Part shown: positions 20,608 through 32,280 of the stretch, in pieces | Layout of the letters: each line of letters opens with the position of its first letter | Position numbering within the stretch: the first letter of the stretch is position 1 | Assembly: GCA_003427395.1 (NCBI GenBank) | Contig: BFEA01000157.1 | Coordinates: forward strand, 1,655,721-1,719,720 | Source of the DNA: Chara braunii | Taxonomy: Eukaryota > Streptophyta > Charophyceae > Charales > Characeae | Direction: 5' to 3' | DNA length: 64,000 nucleotides | Translations under genes and position numbers: made by a program | Notes under the pieces: model-generated | What the model was told of the DNA's origin: nothing | Seen by the model: the letters and a program-made list of their open reading frames with translations, nothing else | Databases searched by the model: none

Positions 20608-22344
20608 CTAACCTTGTTGTGTGCCTGCTTGCTTTCTCTCGCCTGTTGTGCAGGTCTGACTTTTTGAAGACGGCCATGCAGAGGGGCGGGAGGGGCGCGC
20701 GGCCACGACAGGGGCCTCAGGGAGCATCAGGAGGGTCGGCCCTTCCTTCTCCTGCCACATCCTAAACATTGTCGGGGGTGCTGTGGGTCCCGTTGTTGCT
20801 CGCCGGAGAGCCTCTTGCCTGATTCCTCCCGGGGTCCTGGGGTCGATATGCTCACCCCACTTGTCATATATATCCCCGTCCATACAGGAGGAGATTAACC
20901 CTGACAACTCATCCTCCCACCGCCGCTCACAGAACCGCACAGTGTGGCCTACATCGCCACAATGCCAACAGGTGGCATTTTGCCAATCAAAGCGGGGCCT
21001 CCCATACCCTTGGCCCCCTTCCTGGCCGCCCCGGCCACCTTGGTTGTGGCCCCTTTGACCATTCCAACCAACCCCACGACCCCCACCATTTCCTCCCCGG
21101 CCTCGGCCTCCACCCCCTCGACCCCCTTGACCTCGGCCTCCATTGCCTTGTCCGCCTTGTCCTTGGTTTCCTCCACCGGCCACGCTAACCTGCGAGGCCT
21201 GTTGGGAGGGAGGTGGTTGGGCCACAAACTGACCCTAAGCCACACGGTAGCTCGGGGGCCCCATACTTGCCGCTGGGCCCGCATAAGGGATCATTTGCCC
21301 GGGCTGACTCTGACTACCCCCGCACGAGGCGCAGTGATTACAACTGGGCCAGGACGTAGGCTGACAATGCGGCACCCAAAGCCCACAAGCCGGCGGCGGC
21401 CCCATACATGACGGCCCGACCGTCGCTGACATTGTCGTGGCAGCGGGCGGCGGCGCAGCAATTGCTTGCGGGACCTGCCCTTTTCTGAATCCTTGACCCC
21501 CCACTTGTAAATTTCGCTACTTCCTCTGGGCCTTGGTTAGGATCTGGGAACCCGTCTCTTCTCCGCCATAGTCCTCGCGCCTAGCCTCCTCTTCCACTGC
21601 CCCTGACGCCCGGCCTTGTGCCACGGTCACTCCCCTCTTTTGCACTTTCGCCTCATTATCATACCCCTGCGCTGCCAATACGTCCATGACGATCCTCTTC
21701 ACCCCTGGGGTCCCGGACGCGGTGGCGTCCCTTTCCTTTCTCTTGCGCCTTTGCAGCCGCACCTGGTGCTGCTCCACCTCGTCAAGGCTCCCCTCTTCCA
21801 CCCCTTTGTCGATAGTGGCCCAGGTGAGTTTCTCACTTCCCCCTCCGTGACCCGTCAGCTCCGAGGCCTCCGAGCCAGTAAGCAGACCCAAGAATATGGC
21901 ACACTGCGTTTCTTCAGAGATCCCGTGCACCTTTCGCGCCTTCCTTTTAAACTCGTGCACAAACGACCCAATCGTGGAGAAATCATCCTTGTTCATGGCC
22001 TCCAAATCCGCCATGGTTAGCAAGCCATCCCACAACCTGTACTTTCTTTTCATCATGTCCCTGAACCTCGCCCAACTACCATTGGCGGCATCCACGACCT
22101 TGCCCACTTCCTGATGGTGGCTATGAAGGACATATCTTAGGACTCCCTGGAGCTTAACCTCGTCCGACAGCCCCACCAGTGCTTGCTCCGTCAGGTCCAG
22201 CCAGTCGGACACCCGTCCCCCCTTGAAGTGGAAAGTATCAACCTTCGGGACATTGATCGGTGCTCTTTCGCGCTTATCCAGGGCATCGATGAGGTCGTCG
22301 AGCGTTACAAGCTTCCTCCCGCCATCCGCCATCTCCTCAGGCAT
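20608..22344 (-). pseudogene. gag1: Gag with CCHC zinc knuckle, two in-frame TAG codons
   Basis: ATG at 22344. The N-terminal part has the retrotransposon-Gag look (FHFKGGRVSDWLDLTEQAL, then WARFRDMMKRKYR and FVHEFKRKARKVHG). A basic stretch RLQRRKRKERD and LTKAQRK end at TAG 21517-21519. The same frame continues through a Pro/Ala/Cys-rich segment to a second TAG at 21235-21237. It then runs through a Gly/Arg/Gln-rich segment and the zinc knuckle CWHCGDVGHTVRFC (20929-20970), ending at 20608. So it is one frame of about 578 codons with two amber codons, probably former CAG codons. It would form the capsid and bind genomic RNA. It is the first gene after the primer site and on the same strand as the LTRs. 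Confidence 0.85.
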
Positions 22345-22727
22345 TTTGATTAACTGCCTTCGCCTTCAATCCCCCTGTTATAAGAAGCGATAGGACGAAA
22401 GGTTCCACTCAGCAGTCCATCTCTTCATGATCCTATCGCACCGACCCTCTAAGCACCCAACGCTCTGGACCTGACAGACACCTCTCTCTCTACTTCCTAT
22501 TTTCCTTGGGTTCACCTAAGTAGGACCCATTCTCATCAAAGAATTCGCTCACACACTCACCTCGTTCATGCCACCAACCAAACCACCAATCAGATCAACC
22601 TTCATACCCACACAGCTATATAGACTATCTCGTAGTTCTTCTCTTATTTGCTCACGTGCCTAGTCCTCTCTGATTCTCATATTACCCGAATGTCGTTCCA
22701 CCAGGGACAACCGTAGGCTTCCGTTAC
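22345..22727 (-). other. 5' leader of element A
   Basis: 383 bp between the primer site and the gag1 start, read on the minus strand. No ORF is recognised. Packaging signals would be expected here but none can be identified by eye. Confidence 0.5.
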
Positions 22728-22744
22728 CCCCGACAACGGCGCCA
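22728..22744 (-). other. Primer-binding site, tRNA-Asp type
   Basis: The minus strand reads TGGCGCCGTTGTCGGGG two bases inside the LTR. From established knowledge this is the complement of the 3' end of plant tRNA-Asp with one mismatch (C to T at position 12). The position fixes the element as minus-oriented and makes 22747-30005 the 5' LTR. Confidence 0.85.
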
Positions 22745-24461
22745 CCTATCGAGCGCATCTGTCCGGCACCGCACGTGGCAGCGCGGGACCCTCTCGGCCG
22801 CGTCACGCAGGAGTTGGACCAAACTTATCGCGAACACACAAATGGAGCTTCCTTGGGCCACTTCGGCCGAGTGCGCCAACCATACCTCTTGCAAGCCCCT
22901 ACGACAGGATAGGGCCTACGCGAGGCACAACTTACCTCCACCTTACGGGAGTTGTCACCTCCCTTCGGTGGGCGTATCCCCGCCGAGCTACCAGTCCACA
23001 GTACGAAAGCTACTCGGTTACAATCGCAGAGGTGGACCAGCCGAGGGCATTTCTCGTTCGCTGTAGCATAGGGGGTACGCGCGGTAATACGCATGTCGGG
23101 CCCGCATGCGAGCCGACATCTTGAGGGGCAGAAGTCCTAAGCGCGGCTCGACGTCGGTCGACTAGGACGCATTCCACACACCACGCGCACACTGACTTTA
23201 CGACACAAAAATAAAACACACACACACGAAAACGACACAACACAAACACGTGACAACGCTCCTAGCCCCTCGGTAACCAACCCATAACCTTCCGACGCGG
23301 AAATCTGATAGGCGTCGCCAGCGAGTCTCAGTATAAAACTGCGCGGACGCGGGGCTAACTCATATTGACTCGCAATGCAAGCGTACGCAAGCAGTCGCAA
23401 TGATGGCGTACTATATAGTACCCATACTCACGCGGTCCCCGTTAATCGCGAGGGTCGCATTCGACACTCAAGTGTCGGCTGATACGCGCCTTGAAGGTTA
23501 GTCTCTCGGCTCTGGACAACCGCCATGCGCGGTTGAAGACTACACCCTCTTCAGCACCCTGTGCAAAGGGGTTGAGTAGATAACTTTAGGCTGTCGTGGC
23601 GGTCGAACATCAAGGGGTTTGACTTTGACGGCCGCCACGGACTATAACGTCCAACCATAAAAACGCAAAAAAGAAACTCACTCCAACCCCCATTAGCTGA
23701 TGGCCCTCCTAAAATGGAAAGGGGGTGGATAAGCCCAAACGATGCGCGCGCGGAGGAGGTCCGGTATCCTACCCATAGGCTACCCGACGTCCGGGATAAT
23801 GAGGCCCGTACACGGACTCCCAAAGGCTGACCGGGACTAGTCCTCCGCCCACGTGCCGCTTCACGTTACCAAGACCACAAGTTTACTGGCCGTGACGCGC
23901 TCGTGGTCTCGCCGCCTGACCCATAACTCTTTTAGTGCGGGATGCGATGAGTGCCGCACGCGAGCCTAGTATAAGATCGCGAGGGCGCTGGACTTACACA
24001 TACTATCTCGCTATGCAGTTCTACGCGAATAACCACGATGACGGCGCATTATGTAGTGCCCACACCCAAACGGCCTACTCTGAGCCAAAGGGTCATCTTT
24101 CGACGCTCAGGCGTGGGCTGAAGCGCGAGCCAATGAGGGTAACCCTTTAGCTCGTGCAAAACCGGCCTGAGGGTCTTTTCGTCTTCTGCACCCTGAGGTG
24201 TCCCAACGGGTGTGGGGCAAAACGACCCCTAGGGCAGGAGGGAGCTTGGAGCGGTGGTGAGTTGTCTGGCGCATCACCAGCGACACGCTGACCCCTCCGC
24301 CCGGAACTTTATCGTTCCACCAAGCTGAATCGCAACAAGGAAAATAAACAGGAATTGGCGAGGGATATCCCCTCCCTTCTATTCACCCCAACCTTCGACT
24401 GACTCTTAGTACGCGGGCACTTCAGGCCACGCTAGCTCCATACGTAGGTACACATGCACTT

Positions 24462-24469
<8 letters not shown>

Positions 24470-24515
<46 letters not shown>
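24470..24515. repeat. (TA)n microsatellite in right LTR
   Basis: 46 nt, the same length as the tract in the left LTR. Confidence 0.9.
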
Positions 24516-24520
<5 letters not shown>

Positions 24521-25798
24521 AGGGGAAATAATTATGTGACGATCACTTCTCACAGTCATAGTGGGTCTTCTCCTAGCCATACATATATATATGCGATAGC
24601 AGGGCAGCCCAATCAAAACCCCAAGTCTTTGAACATACCTGCAGCCACATCAAAAGTCAGACAAGAGTCCACGCACTACGGAGTCAACTCCAACCAGTTC
24701 ACCCATCGCTTTAACCATGCAAACCCCAACCTCCAGCCGACCAACATCAATTAAAAACTCAGTACCTTTGTTAAATGGTCATTCAATAAAAGTCCGGGTG
24801 AAACCCTTAACAAACAGAAAGATCACCAGGGCTAAAGCCTTTTAGGTTGAGTATGGGGAGCGAGTAGGAATTGAGTCGTGAGTCGACGGGTCGGCAACCG
24901 ACCTATTATCAGTGATAACATATGATGATCCTCGTAGGATCCAGCTGAAGCTAAGCTCAAATCCTGAATCAAACGGTCAAGAGGACCTGTAACACATGAC
25001 AGGCCAATCCCCAAGCTAAAATCATAAGCGTATGGAGAATACAACTCCATAACACATTCTCCTCCAAGATTCTTCTGATTGACTAGGCCTGAATCTACCT
25101 CTAAGCCGTGCCCAAAACAAAGGTAGACCCTGACATAATCTCCCCCGTACTGAGAGTGGATCGCCAGAATCACCACCTGTCAAAATATAATCTATCTTTT
25201 TTAAACTAAGAAAATTTCGGCAGCGCTTCCCGTAGGAAAAGTGTCTTTTCAGAAATTATATAAGCCCGAATATGAGAACAAAAATAGTCTTTGACTTTTC
25301 AAAGTCCAATTTTGTCTAACTCCTTGAATTAACAAAAATTTTGGCAGCACTCCCTTTAGAAAATGAAACTGTTCAGATTTTTACTAAGCCATACATGAAC
25401 CTTAGACAGGTTGAACTTCGAAAAGTCAAAAATTGACTAACTCCCCGGATTTGTAGAAATTTCGGCTGCGCTTCCCGTAGAGAAAGTGGCTTACCAAAAT
25501 TTATATAAAGCCAAGTATAACAAAAGATCCAAGAAAATGCGAGAATCGATCTAAGTAAAAAAACTTAGCTCATAAAAGTGTAGGAATTGACCTAACTCCT
25601 ATCGCTTTAGCACGAGGTGAGCCTCTAAAGCAACTCCCTGTCAATTTAACACTTAAATCAACTAGTAGCCTCACTCAGCCTCATGCAGGCTAAACCACAA
25701 AGGTGAGTACTCTCGCCATCTCAAGTCAATCTTTGCAAACAATAGTTCATAACTTCTCAATGCTTTATCCCCTTATACCCAGCTTACATAGGGCATAA

Positions 25799-26570
25799 AG
25801 TCAAGCCGTCCAATCTTATGGAACTTGCCTGACTCAGCCATTGAGTATACACGAACAGGTGGCACAACTACTTCTCTCTTCTTTTTAGGCATACGACTAG
25901 GCCGTTCATCTTAGAACAAGGCTTAGTCGCCCAGAACTATTTAATATCCAACTTATATATACCTCTCTGAGCTTGGTGTTCAAAAGTTGGACATAGGACC
26001 GAGCCGTTCATCTTAGAACAAGGCCCGACCTGCCCAGGGTTACCTTCAATTATACTCTTAATTATACTTTCTTCATTTTATGATAGGCTATAGCAAGGCC
26101 GTCCAATCTTATGGAACCCATGCCTGACTAGCCTGTTCATAAATAGGATAATATAAAATATAGCCAAAATTTAACCCTTTGGGTTCCAGCATGTGCGAGG
26201 CATTGGGCCAGACCGTCCAATCTTATGGAACTGGTCTGGTCTTCTGCCAGGTTCGTTTCTCTCTGACCCAACTGTGTACAGCATGAGTCCAAGGCCGTCC
26301 AATCTTATGGACATGCCCTGCCCTCAGCAAAAATTATCCCCTCAGAATAAAACAAGAGGGGGGGCTGGGCCGTCCAATCTTATGGACTTGCTCAGACCTC
26401 CTTGATCAGAAACAAAACAAACAGAACAAACCCCTATCAAACATGACAACCAAACCCTCCAATCTTATGGAACAGGTTTGGCCCCCGAAAAGTCAGCCAC
26501 AGTCAGACCCTCACAATTCAGAGCAATCTGACCGTCCAATGTTATGGAACTGGTCTGACCCCATAGTACC
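25799..26570. repeat. Hairpin array in right LTR
   Basis: Counterpart of 6205-6975, with the same order of hairpins and only a few substitutions. For example, the sixth loop reads GTCCAATC here against GTCCTATC on the left. Confidence 0.75.
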
Positions 26571-29500
26571 CACTCACGCTTAGGCAAAACCACTTTTCAC
26601 CCACCCTTCTCCCAGATGCAACCCCTTTTGTTCACAATCTGCCTTCAGGCAATCAACAAAACTGAAACTGAGATTGCAAAGACATTCCTTTACTTAGTCT
26701 GACTTATGTCCTGCCAGTCAAACTTAAGTCAAAATAGGGGCGCACGCAGCATACTCAGTCAAACATAGCAAGATGTACAGGTAGGGGTTATATCAGGGTA
26801 TATAAAGGGGAAGGAATGGTTACCTCTCAATTCCCTGCCTCCAGAGCCTCGCCTAGGCTCCGGCAGAGCTCCCACAATCGGTGGGGCAACCTCCCACAAA
26901 GGCCTTGGCGCGGATTACGGGTTGCAATCCTGCCTGCCGCCTTCCTCTCAGAACCAACAGACTAGACTTAGAGGAAGAAGGGCAGAAGTAGATAGCTTTG
27001 AGACTCTCAAATCCAAAAAAGGTGCACTCAGACTCGCAGGAGAGGGCCTTGATACCTTCGATCGCCTGAGGACCCCGCAATGATGGCCAAGCGTAACAAC
27101 TCGGTCACAGCGCAGTCAACCCACCGAAGTAGAACCCCTGACGGCCCTCTAGATCGCAACACTAACCCCTCTTACTCGTCCTCCCTGACCACCCCTCTAA
27201 GCCTATACACCTTTCCAAGTCACTTCGCACGATCGCACAAGAACCAGAAACAGTTATCAACAGCACCCGTTCACCACAGTTAGCAGCGATGCACAGCGTT
27301 CTGCCGCAGCCAGTAGTCTACTACCCGCAGTCCGTAACCTGGTCTTCAATCCGCCCCACAAGGACTGCTGCTAGCCGCCTGCTCAATCAACCGCAGACAG
27401 CCTGGCCCTCTGCGAGCTCGCCAGCCAACGGACTGGCCTGCAGCCTGCACTCCTTGCTCCACCAGCTGATCCCCACACCCGCCAGCAGGCGGCTCTCTTC
27501 CCCTTATTCCCACAACTCTCGAGCCCTGCCCGTTCGCCCGCTGTCGTCGCTCAGTCCCCAATGGCTGGCAGACAGTGGTATCCCTCCTTGCTCGGTGCTC
27601 AGGGAAGTGACCTCTCTCTCTCTCTCTCTCTTTACCTGTGCGACACTCCAATTTACCCGTCTGCTCGCTGCCTCCCCACTACTTCTCTCTTGAAGTCGAA
27701 TGGATCTACTGGCCAGGCCAGGCCAGATGCATTGTACCCAAGACGCAAAACTCGGTGCGGCTCCTACTCACACACGCAGACCAACAAGTATATCCCAAAA
27801 CCTCCCGCGGCTAACTCCCTATTACTGCTCGATGNAAACGAACAAAATCGAATGATCTTCTCCGTTGGGTCACGGAAAGTTACACTGTTAAATTTAAAAT
27901 TCTGCTTCCTCACCCACTCCCCTTGTTTCCAACCTCACCGCTGTCTTCGTGGCCTCCCGTTGTTCGCTTTAGTAAGGATTGAATGAACCCACCACTAGAA
28001 CGTGGGCGGATACACCCTCCCGCTAAAACGCTCCCCTTCCTCACACAGCCTCCGCGCAACGCCCCGCCATCTACACCGCTCCAACTCCTAATCTGCCTTC
28101 GCCCCCATACTCGCCTCACCCCAAAGCCTTGGTATAGGGTCTTCTCACGTCGGAATCGGCCAGACGGCGACCGAAATCCCGCCATTCCCACCTTCCTCCG
28201 CCATAGCTCGACGCCCCCCCCTTTCTCTTCTTTCGCCTAACCGTTAATTCTAACATTGAATCTAACCCGGCTATCACACTCGCTTGCCCACAAATCCCCC
28301 AAACAGCCACTTTCCCAGCTTGATTCTGTCACGGATCGAGCGGGCTGAGCTCTCCCAACTGCGCCCTCCTCCCTCCTCCCGTAACTCCGCATTCACCAGA
28401 TTGCGACCCCCATCCGAGTTCGTCCACTGCCTCTCTCCGTCCCACTTCGCTCCCTTGGTGTCGTCATCCGCTACGCTCCCCCGCTGCCTCCTTACTGTCT
28501 CGTCCCCCGTTCATCCGCGGCCCGGCTACCTCGCTCCGCCGCTCGTCGCCCTTTTCCTTCACCTCCGAATGTACCCGACACGATTCGCCGTTCGGGTTCA
28601 TCCCCGTTCCTTACTGTGTTGCCGCCAACAAAAACCCGACACCGCGCCGCCTGGCACCGCCCGATTCTCGCACACACAAGAAAAACTCCCAACCACTGAA
28701 GCTGCTTTTACTTATGAGGCCCGCCCGCCCGCTTGGGCCACACTACCTTCCCCGGCGTTGCCCGATCTCCCACCAACTACCTAGTGATACGGCCGGGGCG
28801 ATGCCACGTAGCGGTAGTAAAAGCCACTCGGCCTCCTCGATCTTGGCCTGCTAGTGGGTGGGGGGTGGGGCGGACACCGTCCCCCCCCTTTTTGCACGCA
28901 CCTTTCCCCATCTACGTCCGGGTTCGTCCACGGCCTTTCAATGTCACCCCGACTTTATACACATCGTCTTCGCCTAGGAGTCGGGCCGACCTTCTCTGTA
29001 TTATTCTGATTCTAACGGATGTCACGACGGACCCGGCTGCGGTAATGCCCCGCGGTGGTCCCAAAGGCCGTTTCGCCTCCCTAACCCCCGCTCCGTCGGC
29101 ATGAGAGGGTGTGGCCATTGCCCCTTTTGCTTTCCACCCGCATCTGGCCCCATTGGCGCCCGGGTTCACCCTCCGGCTTCCCATACCACCCCGTGTAACG
29201 GCATCCACCACTCCGACAGCCCTCAGCCGCGGCCCCGCCCCCACTCCGATCTACACATATCCTCTGCTTACGGGGCCGTGCTAACACTCCCCTGCGGCTC
29301 ACCAGCGTCTGAACTACCAGCCGCGGTATCACGCCCTAAGCCCAAAACGAGCCCACGAATAAAAAGGAAAGACAAAAATAAAACAAAATATCTTAAACAA
29401 AACCCCCACTAACAAAACCAGAGGGGGATAGCCCGGTCGGACCCTTAACCCCTCGGTTTCCTCCACCGCCACTGTTGCTGCGCTGACGTCCGTTGGCCTC

Positions 29501-30005
29501 GATCCTTGAATCCTCGTAGTAGTAGTCCGCCACCGTAACCTATAGGGCTATGCCCCAGCCTGGCGCCATGAAGTGCGAACTTCGATATGAAGTGATACCG
29601 CGCCGTGCCTAGGCCTGGAAACAGCAGCTTGGGCCTTCCTCTCCTAGCCGCGGCCGGCGTGCCAATGCTAGGCACCCGCGCCGGCTTACTTGGACCCCGC
29701 TGTGGCCGCCCCGTATGCCTACCGGCGTGCCAGTCCTACCATCGGTCGAGCACGCCAACAAAACCGAGTCTTCACCCCCTAAACAACCCATAGCACGGTC
29801 CAGGTCGGTCGACTAGACCGGCCGCTCACTCAATCATAAAAATCACACGCGCGCCTTAAAACTGCGCGCCCACATACCCCCTTAGTTAGTCGGGGCGGGC
29901 CCCGAACGTGGTCGTGCCTCGCACGGCTTACTTCAACCAAACCCATTTTTTCTGTCACTTGCGAAAACCAGGGCGGATACCCTTGTAAGGGTATTCGCGC
30001 CGACA

Positions 30006-30009
30006 GCGT
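30006..30009. repeat. Target-site duplication of element A (right)
   Basis: GCGT, matching 3157-3160. Confidence 0.7.
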
Positions 30010-30147
30010 TGGTGTTAGAAGTATAGAGATGGCGGACAGAGGAACAAGGAGAAAGCACTGACAAGTATGAGGGAGGAAAAGAAGCAGGAGGAAGCAAGTG
30101 ATCGGTGGAGGATAGTTGGCAGAGAGGGCGGAACTCGCCAAAGAGGA

Positions 30148-30176
30148 AGGGAGAGAGAGAGGGAGAGAGAGAGAAA

Positions 30177-30236
<60 letters not shown>
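30148..30236. repeat. (GA)n microsatellite
   Basis: GA tract interrupted by about 12 A (30174-30185) in LTR B. Confidence 0.9.
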
Positions 30237-30239
<3 letters not shown>

Positions 30240-31604
30240 CTCACCTGACTTATGTGGCTGACAACGCACGGCCTGATGTGAAGTCTTTCGATGTACTTCC
30301 CCTCGATTTAGAGGAAGGTTTGATTGTGACTTGCACGACCATAGACGGGAGATGACTTCGAGTGTATCTTCTCGTGTATCTGCAGAAGATAAATCCTTCA
30401 TTTGTGTATATGAGCAATAAAGGAGCAAAGCAGTTGCCGCCTGTGATTAATATCATCGGGCCCTTTGCGGTAATTGATGCCATCATGATCATGGTCGTCG
30501 TACTCCCTGCAATCAGTACTGTGTTTTTCGGCCCTAGAGACCATTGGTGTTGAATTGAATCTGGTCGTTAGTACGACCAGATACAGAGCGTGGGAGAAGC
30601 GTGAGGCCGACCGAAGGAGTTGGGGACTTACCTATTGGCAGATAGTGTAAGTTGCAGTAGAACGAAGTAGCAGCTGGAGGATCAACGAAGGATGCAACAC
30701 TCAGCGCTTTAGGCGAGGTTGCAGCAGTCCAATTGGCAGGGCTACGGATTTCTGTGTTGACTAGTATGTCGTCTGTTCCACCAGCCTGCATCCGTGAGGA
30801 GGCCGCCCGTGAGGGTGCAGACTTAGCTATTGGCTGAGTCACTGTTTGTTTCACTGCACAGAGTAGTCAGAGGCAAACCTCGGAGCTGCAAGCTCAAGCT
30901 TGGAGGAGTGAATGGGATTCTTATAGGAGAGGCTATTGCTGCGATTCGGAGAACCATGATGGAAGTCAACAACTCGCAGTTTGACTTCAGTTGACCAGAT
31001 TGCAGTGCATTTTCTGCCATCACTGCGGGGCCCTCTGGCGTATAGAGATTTCAAGGCCCTCTCCTGGGAGTTGAGTCAGTCCCCCTCTTGCATCTTGAGC
31101 GTCTGAAATCCCTTATTCTGCCTTTCTTAATCTCAGTCTAATCCTGTTCAAAGAGGAAGGCGTCAGGCAGGATTGCAACCCGTAGGACCGCAACACGACT
31201 CTGTGGGGAGTCTGCGCTCCGATTGAGGGAGTTGTGTCGGAACTCAGGAGGAGTTATGGAGGCAGGGAACAAAGATGTGAAGGTTTCATCTTCCTTCTAT
31301 AAGCCCAGTTACAACCCTTATCTGTATTCCCTATCACACTTTGACTAAGTATATGATGTACATCCCTACTTTGACTTTCGGTTTGACTTTCAGGACAAGA
31401 TTCAGACTTAAGTAAATGAATGCATGTGTAATTTCAGTTTCCGTTTCATTGTCCGATTGAAAGCAGATTGTGGAAAGGGGTTGCATATGGGGGAGGGATG
31501 TGAGGAAGGTAGTATTGCTTGTGTCTGACTGGGTCTATCAAAGGTTGGGCAAGTCTCCATAAGTTTGGTTAGGTTCAGTACTATGTTTATTTTTGAGTTG
31601 CCTG

Positions 31605-32280
31605 GAGGATCAGACATGTTCAATAAGTTTGGGTGGTCTGGTTACTCTGACTTGCGAGGGTTGTCTGTGGATGACTTTTGGGGGACCAAACACTGTCCCA
31701 TTAGTTTGGGTGGCTTGGTTGTCTTGTTAAGTTTGAGTTTTCTCAGTTTCTTTTTGTTTTGGATGAGGGGATCTGAGCATGTTCCATAAGTTTAGGTGGC
31801 TCAACCTCTTCCTGCTTCACCATTAAGAAAAATAAATCGGACAAAGGACCAAACATGTTCCATAAGTTTGGGTGGTCTTGGTCCAATGTCATGCACATGC
31901 TGTAACCAAGAGGTTATAACTTGACAATACTTTACTACTACTTTACCTATGAACAGGCTAGTCAGACACTGTCTCATAAGTTTGGGTGGTCTGACTATAG
32001 TTTATCACAAACTGAAGAGAGTATTAATTAAGAATGAACTCGTGATAAGAAGGGGCAGGCTGAACCTCGAGCTAAGATGATCAGTTCAACCATATGCTAC
32101 CTTAAAATATTAAGTGCAGATAATTATATACAATTTGAATACTTAAACAGTTCAGGGCGGCTAGGCTGGATAACCTAGTCTCATGCCCAAAGAAAAGAGA
32201 AGTGGTTATGTCCTTTGTTTGTGTATACTTAATGTGTGAGCTAGACATTGTTCCATAAGTTTGAGTGGTCTAGCTTTATG
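31605..32280. repeat. Hairpin array in LTR B (diverged)
   Basis: Six motifs around CATGTTCCATAAGTTTGGGTGG (the reverse complement form), each between pairing arms. Examples: GGACCAA/TTGGTCC (about 31846-31884), TAGTCAGAC/GTCTGACTA (about 31960-31997), AGCTAGAC/GTCTAGCT (about 32241-32276), and TGAGC/GCTCA (about 31774-31803). The loop is conserved while the arms differ. Confidence 0.7.

Larger units (their letters stand above)
3161..30005 (-). mobile_element. Giant Ty3-type LTR retrotransposon, element A
   Basis: A 26,845-bp unit bounded by TGTCG...CGACA termini and a GCGT duplication, with near-identical LTRs of 7,276 bp (left) and 7,259 bp (right). A tRNA-Asp-type primer site lies just inside the right LTR on the minus strand, so the element reads right to left: LTR 22747-30005, primer site, gag1, an oppositely oriented pol, gag2, a non-coding tail with a tRNA-like module, then LTR 3161-10436. 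Pol order PR-RT-RH-IN places it with Ty3/gypsy elements. In-frame stops in gag1, gag2 and pol mean this copy is not autonomous. LTRs this long are exceptional: most plant LTRs are well under 5 kb. Confidence 0.85.
22747..30005 (-). repeat. 5' LTR of element A (right copy)
   Basis: Begins TATCGAGCGCATC (the left copy has TGTCGAGC) and ends TTCGCGCCGACA. It matches 3161-10436 throughout. Two stretches look identical between the copies (about 24227-26067 with 4633-6473, and about 27932-29181 with 8324-9573), while the rest shows scattered, mostly transition, differences. An ambiguous base is at 27835. It should contain the promoter and polyadenylation signal of the element, but I cannot place U3, R and U5 from the sequence alone. 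Confidence 0.85.

Noticed and set aside
30067-30355. Arg/Glu-rich frames through the GA tract
   Set aside because: Microsatellite translation artefacts, as also at 15-584, 44354-44758 and 46808-47152.
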